The position numbers and the translations under genes were made by a program. Under the pieces are notes generated by a model, which was not told where the DNA came from, did not search any database, and worked only from the letters and a program-made list of their open reading frames with translations. From assembly GCA_031257115.1 (NCBI GenBank), contig JAIRPF010000089.1:1-54526 (forward strand): DNA of 54,526 nt. The letters run 5' to 3'. The DNA is from Accumulibacter sp. Its GTDB lineage: Bacteria; Pseudomonadota; Gammaproteobacteria; Burkholderiales; Rhodocyclaceae. This document shows positions 8,493 through 17,300 of this stretch, one piece after another. Each line of letters starts with the position of its first letter. Positions within the stretch are counted from its first letter, which is position 1.

Positions 8493-9565
8493 AAATCTAT
8501 CGCCGCTACCTGGCGCGGGAAGTGACCGCGGGCGTTCTGCTGGTGCTGGCGGCGTTCCTGGCCCTGTTCAGCTTCTTCGACATGATCACCGAGGTCAAGA
8601 ACGTCGGCAACAACGCCTCGTACCAGCTTCACCACGCGATCATTTTCGTCCTTCTGCGCGTGCCCGGCCGGGTCTACGAACTGATGCCGGTCGCCGTCCT
8701 GATCGGCACCCTGTACGCGCTGTCGTCGCTGGCGCGGCATTCGGAAATCACGGTGCTGCGCGCCTCCGGGATGTCGACGAAGGATTTGCTCTCCGGCCTG
8801 CTGCTCGTCGCGGCGGCGTTCGCGCTGGCGACTTTCCTGGTGGGCGAGGCGGTCGCCCCGCCGGCGGAACGGATGGCCCAGCGGGTGAAACTGCAAAGCC
8901 GGGGAAAAGCCATGGCGCAGGAACTGCACAGCGGCCTGTGGGTCAGGGACGAGCGCAGCTTCATCAACGTGCGCACCGTGCTGCCGGACACCCGCCTGCT
9001 GGGCATCCGCATCTACGACTTCGACAAGGATTCCAGGCTGTACTCGGTGACCGAGGCGGAAGAAGGCGTCTACGTCCCTCCCGCGAGCTGGCGGCTTTCC
9101 GGCGTGGCGCGCACCTACATCGAGGACGACCGCGCCCGCCTGGTGAAGCTGCCGGACATGGAATGGCGCTCCGCGCTCAATCCGGACATTCTCTCGGTAT
9201 TGATGGTCTCCCCCGAAAAAATGTCGCTGGCGCACCTCTCGGCCTATACGCGGCACCTGGCCGAAAACAGGCAGAAGACGCAACGCTACGACATCGCCAT
9301 GTGGAAGAAAGTGATCTATCCGCTGGCCGCGCTGGTGATGGTGGCCCTGGCGCTGCCTTTCGGCTACACCCACAACCGGGTGAGCGGCGTCAGCCTGAAG
9401 ATTTTTTCCGGAGTGATGATCGGCGTGCTGTTCCACATGCTGAACGGACTGTTTTCCAACCTGGGCGCCATCAACGGCTGGTCGCCCTTCCTCAGCGCGA
9501 TCGCCCCCTCCGCCCTGTTCATGCTGGCGGCCATCGCCATGATCGGATGGTTCGAACGGCGATGA
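8489..9565 (+). CDS. lptG: LPS export ABC permease LptG
   Basis: Partner of LptF in the lipopolysaccharide exporter. The 358 residues start MKIYRRYLAREV and include the coupling region LARHSEITVLRASGMS (about residues 80-95), a periplasmic beta domain, and C-terminal helices with LPFGYTHNRVSGVS and FSNLGAINGWSPF. It begins within the lptF stop. No clear terminator follows; the next 400 bases are repeat-filled. Confidence 0.93.
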   Translation: MKIYRRYLAREVTAGVLLVLAAFLALFSFFDMITEVKNVGNNASYQLHHAIIFVLLRVPGRVYELMPVAVLIGTLYALSSLARHSEITVLRASGMSTKDLLSGLLLVAAAFALATFLVGEAVAPPAERMAQRVKLQSRGKAMAQELHSGLWVRDERSFINVRTVLPDTRLLGIRIYDFDKDSRLYSVTEAEEGVYVPPASWRLSGVARTYIEDDRARLVKLPDMEWRSALNPDILSVLMVSPEKMSLAHLSAYTRHLAENRQKTQRYDIAMWKKVIYPLAALVMVALALPFGYTHNRVSGVSLKIFSGVMIGVLFHMLNGLFSNLGAINGWSPFLSAIAPSALFMLAAIAMIGWFERR

Positions 9566-9983
9566 AAACGATCCCCGGCCACGGCGGGCGCGGCGAAAAA
9601 CAGAAAGTGGCCACGGAGGGCGCGAGGAACACGGAGAAAAACCTGAAAGAGGAAAATTGATCACGGCGGGCGCGGCAAAAGGCGAAAAGCAAAAAGCGAG
9701 AGAAAAACCCGTCATTCCCGCGAAAGCGGAAATCCAGCGCGTAGACTCCGGCGCGAAGCGCCGCCGTTCCTGCCTCCCTCTTGAGGGAGTCAGGCAATCA
9801 AGGAAAAAGCAGGGAGACGAGCACGGCAGACCGGGCTGGAATATGGAGAAAAACCGGATGCCGGCCTTCGCGGCATGACGGATTCCTTCTTTCGCCTTTC
9901 GCTTTTTCGCCGCGCCCGCCGTGGCAAATCTTTTTGCCTTTCGCCGTATCCGCCGCGCCAGCCGTGGCTGACGCCTCCCGGAA
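9566..9983. other. Intergenic repeats between lptG and cinA
   Basis: No gene. CACGGCGGGCGCGGC spacer repeats lie at 9578-9690 and 9895-9970. A partial palindrome-bounded element starts at 9709 (CGTCATTCCCGCGAAAGCGG) and decays after about 70 bases; a CCTCCCTCTTGAGGGAG hairpin sits near 9774-9790. Confidence 0.6.
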
Positions 9984-10508
9984 TCAGGCGAGCAAGCCGC
10001 CCGTCGGCGGGGCCAGGCGTTCGAGCAGGCCGGCGAGGGCGCGGGCGGCCGATCGCGCTCGTACCGCCTGGCGGTCTCCGGCGAAATGACAGGTCTCGGT
10101 CGTCGTTCCGCCGTCGCGGGCGGCCCAGGCGAAGCAGACCGTTCCCACCGGCTTTTCGGCCGATCCGCCGCCGGGGCCGGCGATGCCGGTGACGGCTACC
10201 GCCCAGTCGGCGCGGCTGTGGCGCAGCGCGCCTTCGGCCATGGCCACGGCGACGGGCTGGCTGACCGCGCCGTGCGCGGCGAGCGCCGCCTCCGGCACGC
10301 CGAGCGTTTCCTGCTTGGCGGCGTTGGAGTAGGTGACGAAGCCGCGTTCGAACCACGCCGAGCTGCCGGCGATGGCCGTCAGGCACTGGCTTATCCAGCC
10401 GCCGGTGCACGATTCGGCGGTCGCCAGCGTCAGACCGCCGGCGAGCAGGGCCGCGCCGACGCGCCCGGCCAGCGATTCCAGCGAGGATTGATCGGGGATA
10501 TTCATCAT
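9984..10508 (-). CDS. pncC: Nicotinamide-nucleotide amidase (CinA C-terminal family)
   Basis: Deamidates nicotinamide mononucleotide to nicotinate mononucleotide in pyridine nucleotide recycling. The 174-residue stand-alone CinA domain has [14 protein letters not shown] (about residues 27-40, catalytic serine region), [12 protein letters not shown] and [20 protein letters not shown]. Two start ATGs lie side by side (10508 and 10505) behind GGAG. The ribosome site, spacer and ATGATG are all part of structured repeat copy B, and the same GGAG..ATGATG occurs in copy C at 12348-12365. The leader may thus be repeat-derived or regulatory. Confidence 0.9.
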   Translation of the reverse strand: MMNIPDQSSLESLAGRVGAALLAGGLTLATAESCTGGWISQCLTAIAGSSAWFERGFVTYSNAAKQETLGVPEAALAAHGAVSQPVAVAMAEGALRHSRADWAVAVTGIAGPGGGSAEKPVGTVCFAWAARDGGTTTETCHFAGDRQAVRARSAARALAGLLERLAPPTGGLLA

Positions 10509-10613
10509 AAAACTGACTCCGGTTTGAAAATCCGCCTCCAGGGTAGCCGCCTGGAAAGAGACGCAAACCCTTTCCAGATTCATTCACGGCGGCGGGCGCG
10601 AATGAGCGCCGCC
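10503..10613 (-). repeat. Structured repeat, copy B, in the cinA leader
   Basis: On the plus strand, hairpin 2 pairs ctggaaag (10551-10558) with ctttccag (10570-10577). Hairpin 3 pairs ggcggcg (10588-10594) with cgccgcc (10607-10613). The linker attcattcac and the end box actccggtttgaaa match copies A and C. Hairpin 1 is reduced here. The element sits immediately before cinA and contains its start codon. Confidence 0.75.
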
Positions 10614-10651
10614 AATTTTTTGCCGCGCCCGGACTCATCCAGAACGTCATT

Positions 10652-11155
10652 TCACTGCGAAATGAAATGACGCAGCGCGGCCAGCGTCAGGACGGCGTAG
10701 AAGCCCGCGACGAAATCGTCGGCCATGACGCCGAAACCGTTCTTGACCCGCTCGTCGAAAAAATTCGCCGGCGGAGGCTTGACGATGTCGAAAAAACGAA
10801 AGGCCAGGAACGCCGCCGCCTGCCACGGCCAACCCGGCGGACAGAAGAACAGGACCAGCCAGAACGGCACGATTTCGTCCCAGACGATGCTGCCGTGATC
10901 GATCACGCCGAGGTCCTCGCCGGTGCGCTGCACGGCGAGGATTCCGAGCGCGGAACAGACCAGCAGGAAGGCCAGGAGTTCGAAATCCGCCATCGCGCCG
11001 CGCAGCAACGGGTAGAGCGCCCACGCGAAGAGCGTGCCGGCGGTTCCCGGCGCGAACGGCGAGAGGCCGCTGCCGAAACCGCAGGCCACGAGGTGCGCGG
11101 GATGCGAAAAGAGAAAGCGCGGCGGCGGCGCCTTGCCGTTCTTGTCACTGGCCAA
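10652..11155 (-). CDS. pgpA: Phosphatidylglycerophosphatase A
   Basis: Dephosphorylates phosphatidylglycerophosphate in cardiolipin and phosphatidylglycerol synthesis; inner membrane. The 167 residues have the PgpA pattern: FGSGLSPFAPGTAGTLFAW (about residues 27-45), GSIVWDEIVPFW (about residues 88-99) and FDIVKPPPANFFDE, plus three or four hydrophobic helices. It overlaps the end of thiL by 11 bases, the usual thiL-pgpA pair. Confidence 0.93.
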   Translation of the reverse strand: MASDKNGKAPPPRFLFSHPAHLVACGFGSGLSPFAPGTAGTLFAWALYPLLRGAMADFELLAFLLVCSALGILAVQRTGEDLGVIDHGSIVWDEIVPFWLVLFFCPPGWPWQAAAFLAFRFFDIVKPPPANFFDERVKNGFGVMADDFVAGFYAVLTLAALRHFISQ

Positions 11156-12107
11156 AGTGGTCGAATCCTTTCGCGCCGGCGGCGAGCGGCTCGCCCCGCT
11201 CGCCGATCAGACGGACTTCTCCACGGCCCGCGGCGGCGAACCGGCCGATGCGCCACAGGGGGAGATCGAGTTCGGCCGCGAGGGCGGAGAGTTCCCCGCG
11301 CTTTTCCGCCGCCGCCGAAAACGCCAGTTCGTAATCGTCCCCGCCGGCCAACTGGCATTCGCGCGCCAGACCGGCGTCGGCGTTCTCCGGCGGCGGCGGC
11401 AGCCGCGCGACGAAAATCTCGGCGTCGAGCGCCGAGCGTTCGGCGATGTGCCCGATGTCCGCCAGCAGGCCGTCCGAAACGTCGATCGCCGAGCGCGCCA
11501 GCTTGCGTTGCCGCAGCGCCATGCCCAGTTCGACGCGCGGAAACGGTTTTTGCAGCAGGCCGACGCACGACGCGGCGAGATCGTCCGGCAGCGCGATCCG
11601 GCCTTGCAGGTGCGCGAGGCCGAGCGCCGCCAGGCCGGGACGCCCCGATACCCAGACGTCGTCGCCGGCGCGCGCGCCGTCGCGGCGCAGCGCCTCGCCG
11701 GCGGGAACTTCGCCCAGCGCGGTGACGCACAGGTTGAGCGGCCCGCGCGCCATGTCGCCGCCGACGAGATCGACGCCGTAACGCCCGGCGCAAGCGAAAA
11801 TCCCCCGGCTGAACGCGCCGATCCACGCCTCGCCGGCCTCCGGCAGGCTGCCCGCCAGCAAGGCCCAGCGCGGCCGCGCGCCCATCGCGGCCAGGTCGGA
11901 CACATTGACGGCGAGCGTCTTCCAGCCCAGCTGGAACGGATCGGTATCGGCGAAAAAGTGCGTTCCCGCCACCAGCATGTCCGTGGTCGCCGCCAGTTCC
12001 ATCCCCGGCGACGGCCTGAGCAGCGCGCAATCGTCACCCGGCCCGAGGACGGCCTGCGGCGTCGGGCGAACGAAATGACGGTCGATCAGTTCGAATTCGG
12101 AAGACAT
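11145..12107 (-). CDS. thiL: Thiamine-monophosphate kinase
   Basis: Phosphorylates thiamine monophosphate to thiamine diphosphate. The 320 residues start MSSEFELIDRHF and contain the family motifs GPGDDCALLRP (about residues 22-32), TTDMLVAGTHF, NVSDLAAMGARP, GGDMARGPLNL and AIDVSDGLLADIGHI. It leads the thiL-pgpA unit. About 120 bases upstream lie structured repeat copy C and a spacer repeat. Confidence 0.95.
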   Translation of the reverse strand: MSSEFELIDRHFVRPTPQAVLGPGDDCALLRPSPGMELAATTDMLVAGTHFFADTDPFQLGWKTLAVNVSDLAAMGARPRWALLAGSLPEAGEAWIGAFSRGIFACAGRYGVDLVGGDMARGPLNLCVTALGEVPAGEALRRDGARAGDDVWVSGRPGLAALGLAHLQGRIALPDDLAASCVGLLQKPFPRVELGMALRQRKLARSAIDVSDGLLADIGHIAERSALDAEIFVARLPPPPENADAGLARECQLAGGDDYELAFSAAAEKRGELSALAAELDLPLWRIGRFAAAGRGEVRLIGERGEPLAAGAKGFDHFGQ

Positions 12108-12227
12108 GGGATACGGTGAAAAACAAGAACTTTAACCATGAAGGGCGCGGAAAACACGAAGGGAAGCAAAAATCTTTTTAACCACGGCGGACACGGCGAA
12201 AAGCAAAACTTTAACCGGCCACCAATT

Positions 12228-12366
12228 GGCGTCAGGCATTCATGCCCGCCGCCGTGAACGAACCTGGAAGGGGTTCGCGCCCATCCCAGGTGGCTACCGG
12301 TCGAAACCCCGGCCTTCGCGCCGCCCTGAAGGGCGGGGTTTCAAACCGGAGTCCGTTTTATGATGA
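12228..12366 (-). repeat. Structured repeat, copy C (complete)
   Basis: The fullest copy, in opposite orientation to A. In plus coordinates, hairpin 3 pairs 12228-12239 with 12242-12253 (10 of 12 pairs), hairpin 2 pairs 12263-12273 with 12280-12290 (CCTGG with CCAGG), and hairpin 1 spans about 12304-12342 (aaaccccg with cggggttt). It ends in caaaccggagtccgtttt followed by ATGATG, which matches the cinA leader end. Confidence 0.75.
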
Positions 12367-12400
12367 AAAGCGCGAAGAACGCGGAGAGAAACGAAAATTT

Positions 12401-13570
12401 TCAAAAGTTTTTCTCCATATCCTCCGTGAACTCCGCATCCAACTTTTGCTCTCGTTTTTCGCCGTGCCCGTCGTGGTCACCGCGGTTAAAAAGATTTTTC
12501 GCCTTTCGCCGCATCCGCCGTGGCGGAACACGCCGCATGGCGCGCAGCCGCCGGATGCGTTCGCCGGTGGCGGGGTGGGAGGAAAGCCAGTCCAGGTAGC
12601 CGCCGGCGGGGCCGTCTTCGTTCCGGCGCGTTTTGGCGCGGTGGGCCGTTTCCAGCTTTTCCAGCGCGCTGGCGAGCAGGGCGGGCGATTGGCCCTGGCG
12701 CTGGAGCGCGGCGGCGGCGTAATCGTCGGCTTCGCGCTCCATGTCGCGCGAATGGCCGGAGTCGAGCAGCGCCGCGGCAAGAGCGGCGGCGGCGGCGGAA
12801 ACGTCGCCGAACCACGCGGCGCCGAACGCGGCGACGACCGAGGACTGGATAAACTGGCGGACGCCGTGGCGTCCGGCGAGATGGCCGAGTTCGTGCGCGA
12901 GGACGGCGAGAATTTCCGCGTCATCCATGTCCAGGCCGGCCAGCTCGTCGAGCAGCGCCACCTGTCCGCCGGGAAGCGCGAAGGCGTTGGGGCCGAGCCT
13001 GGGCGCGGCGCGGAAAAGGAGGATGACGCCCTCGCCGTAAGCCGCCAGCGCGGGATCGTTCGCCGCCAGCGCGCGGAATCCGCCGGTCAGCCTTTGCCGC
13101 CGCGCTTCCGGCAGGGCGGTCGGCTTGAACAAGTGTTTGTCCAGCCGTTCCAGCGCCTCTTTGGAAACGCCGCGCATGAGAGCGATGGGCACATGCGGGG
13201 CGATCATCCTCGCGCCCCACGGCAAACCCCAGAAATAGGCGGCGGCCAGCATCGCGCCGATGACGGCGAGCGAGCCGATCGTCCAGCGCCAGCGTTTTTG
13301 CAGGCGCACGGCAATGGAGTCGCGTTGGCCGAGCGCCGCGAGCAGGGCGTCGAGTTCCGCGCTCTGCCCGATTTCACAGAACGCGGCCTCGCCCGCGAAG
13401 CGCAAGGTGCGCGGGGCGCGACCCTGCGGTTCGGAAGCGCGGACATTCGCCGCCGGAACCGCGCGCGCGCCGTTTTCGCCCTCGATCAGCAAGCAACCGT
13501 CGCCCGCCGCGAGCCGCACCGGATGGCGGCGCGAGCCGCGACCGTCGAAATAAAAGGCGTCGAGTGACAT
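12401..13570 (-). CDS. M48 family metalloprotease, membrane-anchored
   Basis: Zinc endopeptidase of the M48/HtpX-Oma1 type. The 389 residues have an N-terminal soluble domain of about 95 residues, one hydrophobic helix (about residues 98-120, IGSLAVIGAMLAAAYFWGL) and a protease domain. The zinc motif HELGH is at residues 226-230, and EREADDYA supplies the third ligand. The ATG at 13570 precedes MSLDAFYFDG. The last 30 or so residues (DHDGHGEKREQK and beyond) are translated from an intergenic spacer repeat, so the original stop seems to have been lost and the tail replaced. Substrate unknown. Confidence 0.88.
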   Translation of the reverse strand: MSLDAFYFDGRGSRRHPVRLAAGDGCLLIEGENGARAVPAANVRASEPQGRAPRTLRFAGEAAFCEIGQSAELDALLAALGQRDSIAVRLQKRWRWTIGSLAVIGAMLAAAYFWGLPWGARMIAPHVPIALMRGVSKEALERLDKHLFKPTALPEARRQRLTGGFRALAANDPALAAYGEGVILLFRAAPRLGPNAFALPGGQVALLDELAGLDMDDAEILAVLAHELGHLAGRHGVRQFIQSSVVAAFGAAWFGDVSAAAAALAAALLDSGHSRDMEREADDYAAAALQRQGQSPALLASALEKLETAHRAKTRRNEDGPAGGYLDWLSSHPATGERIRRLRAMRRVPPRRMRRKAKNLFNRGDHDGHGEKREQKLDAEFTEDMEKNF

Positions 13571-14008
13571 GACAAGCCCTGAGTGTTTTTGAATCGAGCA
13601 TCTATACATTTCCGTTGCGCTCCTGGCAAGCGGGAATCCGGTTCACCGCCGCCATTCCCATCACCGCCGCCTTCGCCGCTCCCATCCCCCTCGTCATTCC
13701 CGCGTTCGCGGGAATGACGAGGTAACGGAAATAGGCGGGCGGATGATGGGGATTCGTGGGCGGGTGGTTCAAAAACGCGCTGCCGCGTGGGTCGGAAAGA
13801 GTCGGGCGGTTGGAGTTCCGAAAGCGGTTGGGGAAACGATGAAGGCGTGAGGCGGTTGAGGATCGGGAAACGCGTATCGGGATACCAGACCGTCAAGTCG
13901 CTTCGTCATTTCCTTGACGAATGGGAATCCGGTTCGCCGTTGCCCCGCTCCTGCCCCCGTCCTTACCCCCGCCTCCAACCTTTCCATCCCCCTCGTCATT
14001 CCTCCTCC

Positions 14009-14135
14009 CGTCATTCCCGCGAAAGCGGGAATCCAGGGCGTACCTTCCGGCGCGTAGCGCCGCATCCTTTGAATTGATTGGCAGCCCTTCGGGCTGGAGG
14101 CAAGGCGCTGGATTCCCGCGTTCGCGGGAATGACG
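14009..14135 (-). repeat. Palindrome-bounded element, copy 2 (inverted)
   Basis: The same unit as 3467-3588 in reverse: GGGCGTACCTTCCGGCGCG, ATCCTTTGAATT and AGCCCTTCGGGCT between two ATTCCCGC..GCGGGAAT palindromes. It has 127 bases because of a short insert in the core. Confidence 0.85.
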
Positions 14136-14150
14136 GGGTTTCTTGCTTTT

Positions 14151-14251
14151 CGTCCCTCCGTCCCTCCATCCCTCCGTCCCTCCGTCCCTCCGTCCCTCCG
14201 TCCCTCCGTCCCTCCGTCCCTCCGTCCCTCCGTCCCCCCCATCCCCCCCCC
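14151..14251 (+). repeat. Octamer tandem array CGTCCCTC and C tracts
   Basis: Ten units of 8 bases run from 14151 to 14230; the third reads CATCCCTC and the rest are CGTCCCTC. They are followed by C7 (14234-14240) and C9 (14243-14251). All lie 130-230 bases upstream of the autotransporter ATG. Such arrays change length by slippage and can alter promoter activity. Confidence 0.9.
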
Positions 14252-14377
14252 GCAAAAAAGCAAACGGCGAATCATCCTGCCGGGATGCGAGATTTGCTTT
14301 TCTCGCGGCGATCCGTGCGTTATCATTCGACGAGCCGCGCATTGGGCGCGCGTATTCATCTCGAAGGGAGAAAAACC

Positions 14378-17300
14378 ATGAGAAACACGGCCAATACACT
14401 TGATTTTTCGGCAAACCCGATGCCCTCCCCGAAGGCGAACAGGGTGAGCGATGAATGCTTTTCGCGGCCTTTCCCGGGCGATGGAGCGGGCGTTTCGCGG
14501 GGCGCGCGCGGGCCTTCGGTTTCCTCTTTTTCCCTTCCTCCCTCCCGGCCCGCTCCGCGCGGCGCGCGCGCGGAACCGGGGCGGGCGTTCCTTTTCCGTT
14601 CCGGTTTTCCGTCGATTCCCCCGTTTCCGCGCCGCGTCCTGTTCGCGGCGTTTTTATTGGCGCTCGCGCCCGCCGCGCCCGTTCTGTCGGCCGGCCCCAT
14701 GACTCAGGGCGGCGGTGACGGCGGCAACACGGCCACGGGGAGCGGCGGCCTGGGCGGTCTGGGCGGCGGCGGCGGCGGACTGGGGAGCGGCGGCGGCGGT
14801 GCCCAGGGCGGCGCGGGCGGCCTGGGCGGCGGCGGCGGCGCGGGCGCGGCGAATTGCAATGGCGGCGCGGGCGGACTGGGCGGCGGCGGCGGTTGCGCCG
14901 GCGATCAGGGAACGGGCGTGGGCGGCGCGGGCGGCGACCTCTCCCATCCCGGCGGCTATAACGGCACCCAGGGCTCTGGCGGTTTGGGTGGTCAGCCGGT
15001 CGTCCTGCCCGACGGCAGCGGCGCGACCGGCGGCAGCGGCGCTTACGGCGGCGGCGGGGGCAGCGGCTTCGACGGCACGAATGCCTACGGCGGCGGCGGC
15101 GGCGCGGGCGGCAACGCCGGTCCCCGGGGCGGCAACGGCGACGGCGGCGGCGGCGGCGGCGCGGCCCGTGTGCTGGTGGCCACGGATGACAATCACAGCA
15201 TCAGCGCACATATAAACAGCGGCAGCAACGGCAGCCATGGCGCCGGCGGTGGCGGCGGCGGAGCCGGGGTGGTCATTGTCAGCGCCCCGGCCACGGGCTT
15301 TCATCTTGGCATGGCAAGCGGCGTAAGTATAACCGGCGGCGACGGCTTGGATGTCGCCGCCGGCGCTTCCGGCGGCGGCGGAGCCGGTCTGGCGGCCAAC
15401 GCCTTGAGCCATATCACCCTGAGCGGCAGCCCTATATACGGCGGGAGTGGCGGGAACGTCACCGGCACAACGGGCGGCACGGGCGGCGGCGGCAGCGCGG
15501 TGTTTTTGAGCGTTGACGGCAGCACGTTTCAGAGCACCGGGGCGACCCTGCGCGGCGGGGAAGGCGGGAGCATCAACAACGCCAGCAATCCTTATGACGC
15601 CGGTCAGGGCGGGGACGGGGTACGGGCGAACAACAGTCAAATCACCTTGAACGGCGGCTTGATTCGAGGCGGGGACGGCGGCAAAACCGACGGCACGGGC
15701 GCGGGCGGGGCCGGCGGCAGCGGCCTCCATGTCTGGAGCACGGACGCCGCGACCCATAGCGAAATCACCGTCAACAGCGGGGCACAGGTGCGCGGCGGCA
15801 CGGGCGGGAGCAGCTCAAACGGCGTGGCGGGCGCGGGCGGCGCGGGTGTGCTTCTCACTGGCGATTACGGCGTTCTCACCAACTTCGGGATAGTTTTCGG
15901 CGGCGTCGGCGGAAGCACCACCAGCGGCACGGCGGGCGCGAACGGCGCGGGCGTCCAGATCGACGGCAACCACAACCGGCTCATCAACGCCAATGTGGTT
16001 GTCAGCGCCGTCGGTGTCGGACCATCCGTCAGCATCACGGGCGACAGCAACATCGTGGAGCTGCGCGACGGCTACGATTTTCCCGGCAACGTCGCCGTGC
16101 TCTCCGGCACGGGGAACATCCTGCGGCTGGGCGGGACGGCCAATGGCAGCTTTAACGCCGACGACATCGGCAACGGGACGAGCGCGAAATACCGGGGCTT
16201 CGACGCCTTCGAGAAAAACGGCGCATCGACCTGGACGCTCACCGGCGCGGACACGAGCGGCAAACCCTGGACGGTTTCCGAGGGAACGCTGCAAATCGGC
16301 AACGGCGGGACGAGCGGAAGCGTGACGGGCAACATCCTCGACAACGCCACGCTGGTGTTCAACCGCTCCGACGCGCTGACCCACGGCGGCGCGATCACCG
16401 GCACGGGCAGCCTCGCCCAATCCGGCGCGGGAACGCTCACGCTCACCGGCGCCAACACCTACAGTGGCGCGACAACGGTTTCCGGCGGCATCCTCTCCAT
16501 CGCCTCCGACGGCAACATCGGCGTCGGCACGAACACGCTCTCCGGCGGGACGCTGCTTTTGACGGGAACGAGTTACACCAAGGGCTGGACGCTCGTCGCG
16601 GGAAGCAACACCAACACCATTGACGACAACGGCGGAACGGTCAATTTCAGCGGCGTTCTTTCCGGCAACGGCGACTTCGAAAAAGCCGGCGCGGGCACGC
16701 TCACGCTCACGAACCCGAACAATACCTACGGCGGCGGGACGGCTGTCCTCGGGGGCACGCTCAAGGCAGGCGCGGCGGGCGCGCTTGCGGGCGGGTGGTT
16801 TTCGATCGGCAACAACGCCACGCTCGACCTCAACGGCTTCGATCTGACCATGACGTTCTTGATCGGAGGCGGAGCCACCTCCAAAATCGCCCTCGGCGGC
16901 GCGACGCTCACGGTCAATTCGAGCAGCGACATCGCCTACGACGGCACCATCACCGGCGATGGAAACTTCGTCAAGTCCGGCACGGGCCAACTGAGCCTCC
17001 TCTACACGAACACCTACACGGGCAGCACGACGGTAAACGGCGGAACGCTGACGGGAGGTATCCCCGACGGCACCGACCTCACCGTGGAACTCGGCGCGAC
17101 CTACAACGCCGCCACTACCGCTGGCACGGCGCAGACCGTGAACACGCTGAACGGCGCGGGGAATGTCGCCCTCTACGACGACCTCACCGTGGGCAGCGGC
17201 ACATTCTCCGGCAATATCAGCCAACTCGGCGGCGCGGGCGGCCTCACCAAGACCGGCCCCGGCACCCTCACCCTCACCGGAACGAACACCTACATCGGCG

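Larger units (their letters stand above)
13571..14377. other. Long repeat-rich leader region of the autotransporter
   Basis: No gene supported. It contains a perfect dRS3-like palindrome (13692-13719), a 127 bp palindrome-bounded element (14009-14135), an octamer array (14151-14230) and two C tracts (14234-14240, 14243-14251). A possible promoter lies between 14290 and 14330, but its hexamer spacing is poor. Confidence 0.6.

Noticed and set aside
10520-10613. GACGCAAACC and GGTAGCC in repeat copy B resemble parts of the c-di-GMP-I riboswitch
   Set aside because: The order, spacing and paired regions of that riboswitch are not present, and copies A and C lack GACGCAAA.
12360-12599. Small plus-strand frame starting at the ATGATG end of repeat copy C
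   Set aside because: The start signal is from the repeat and the rest is antisense to spacer repeat and the M48 gene end.
14151-14251. Octamer array considered as a CRISPR
   Set aside because: Units are 8 bases with no spacers and there are no cas genes.
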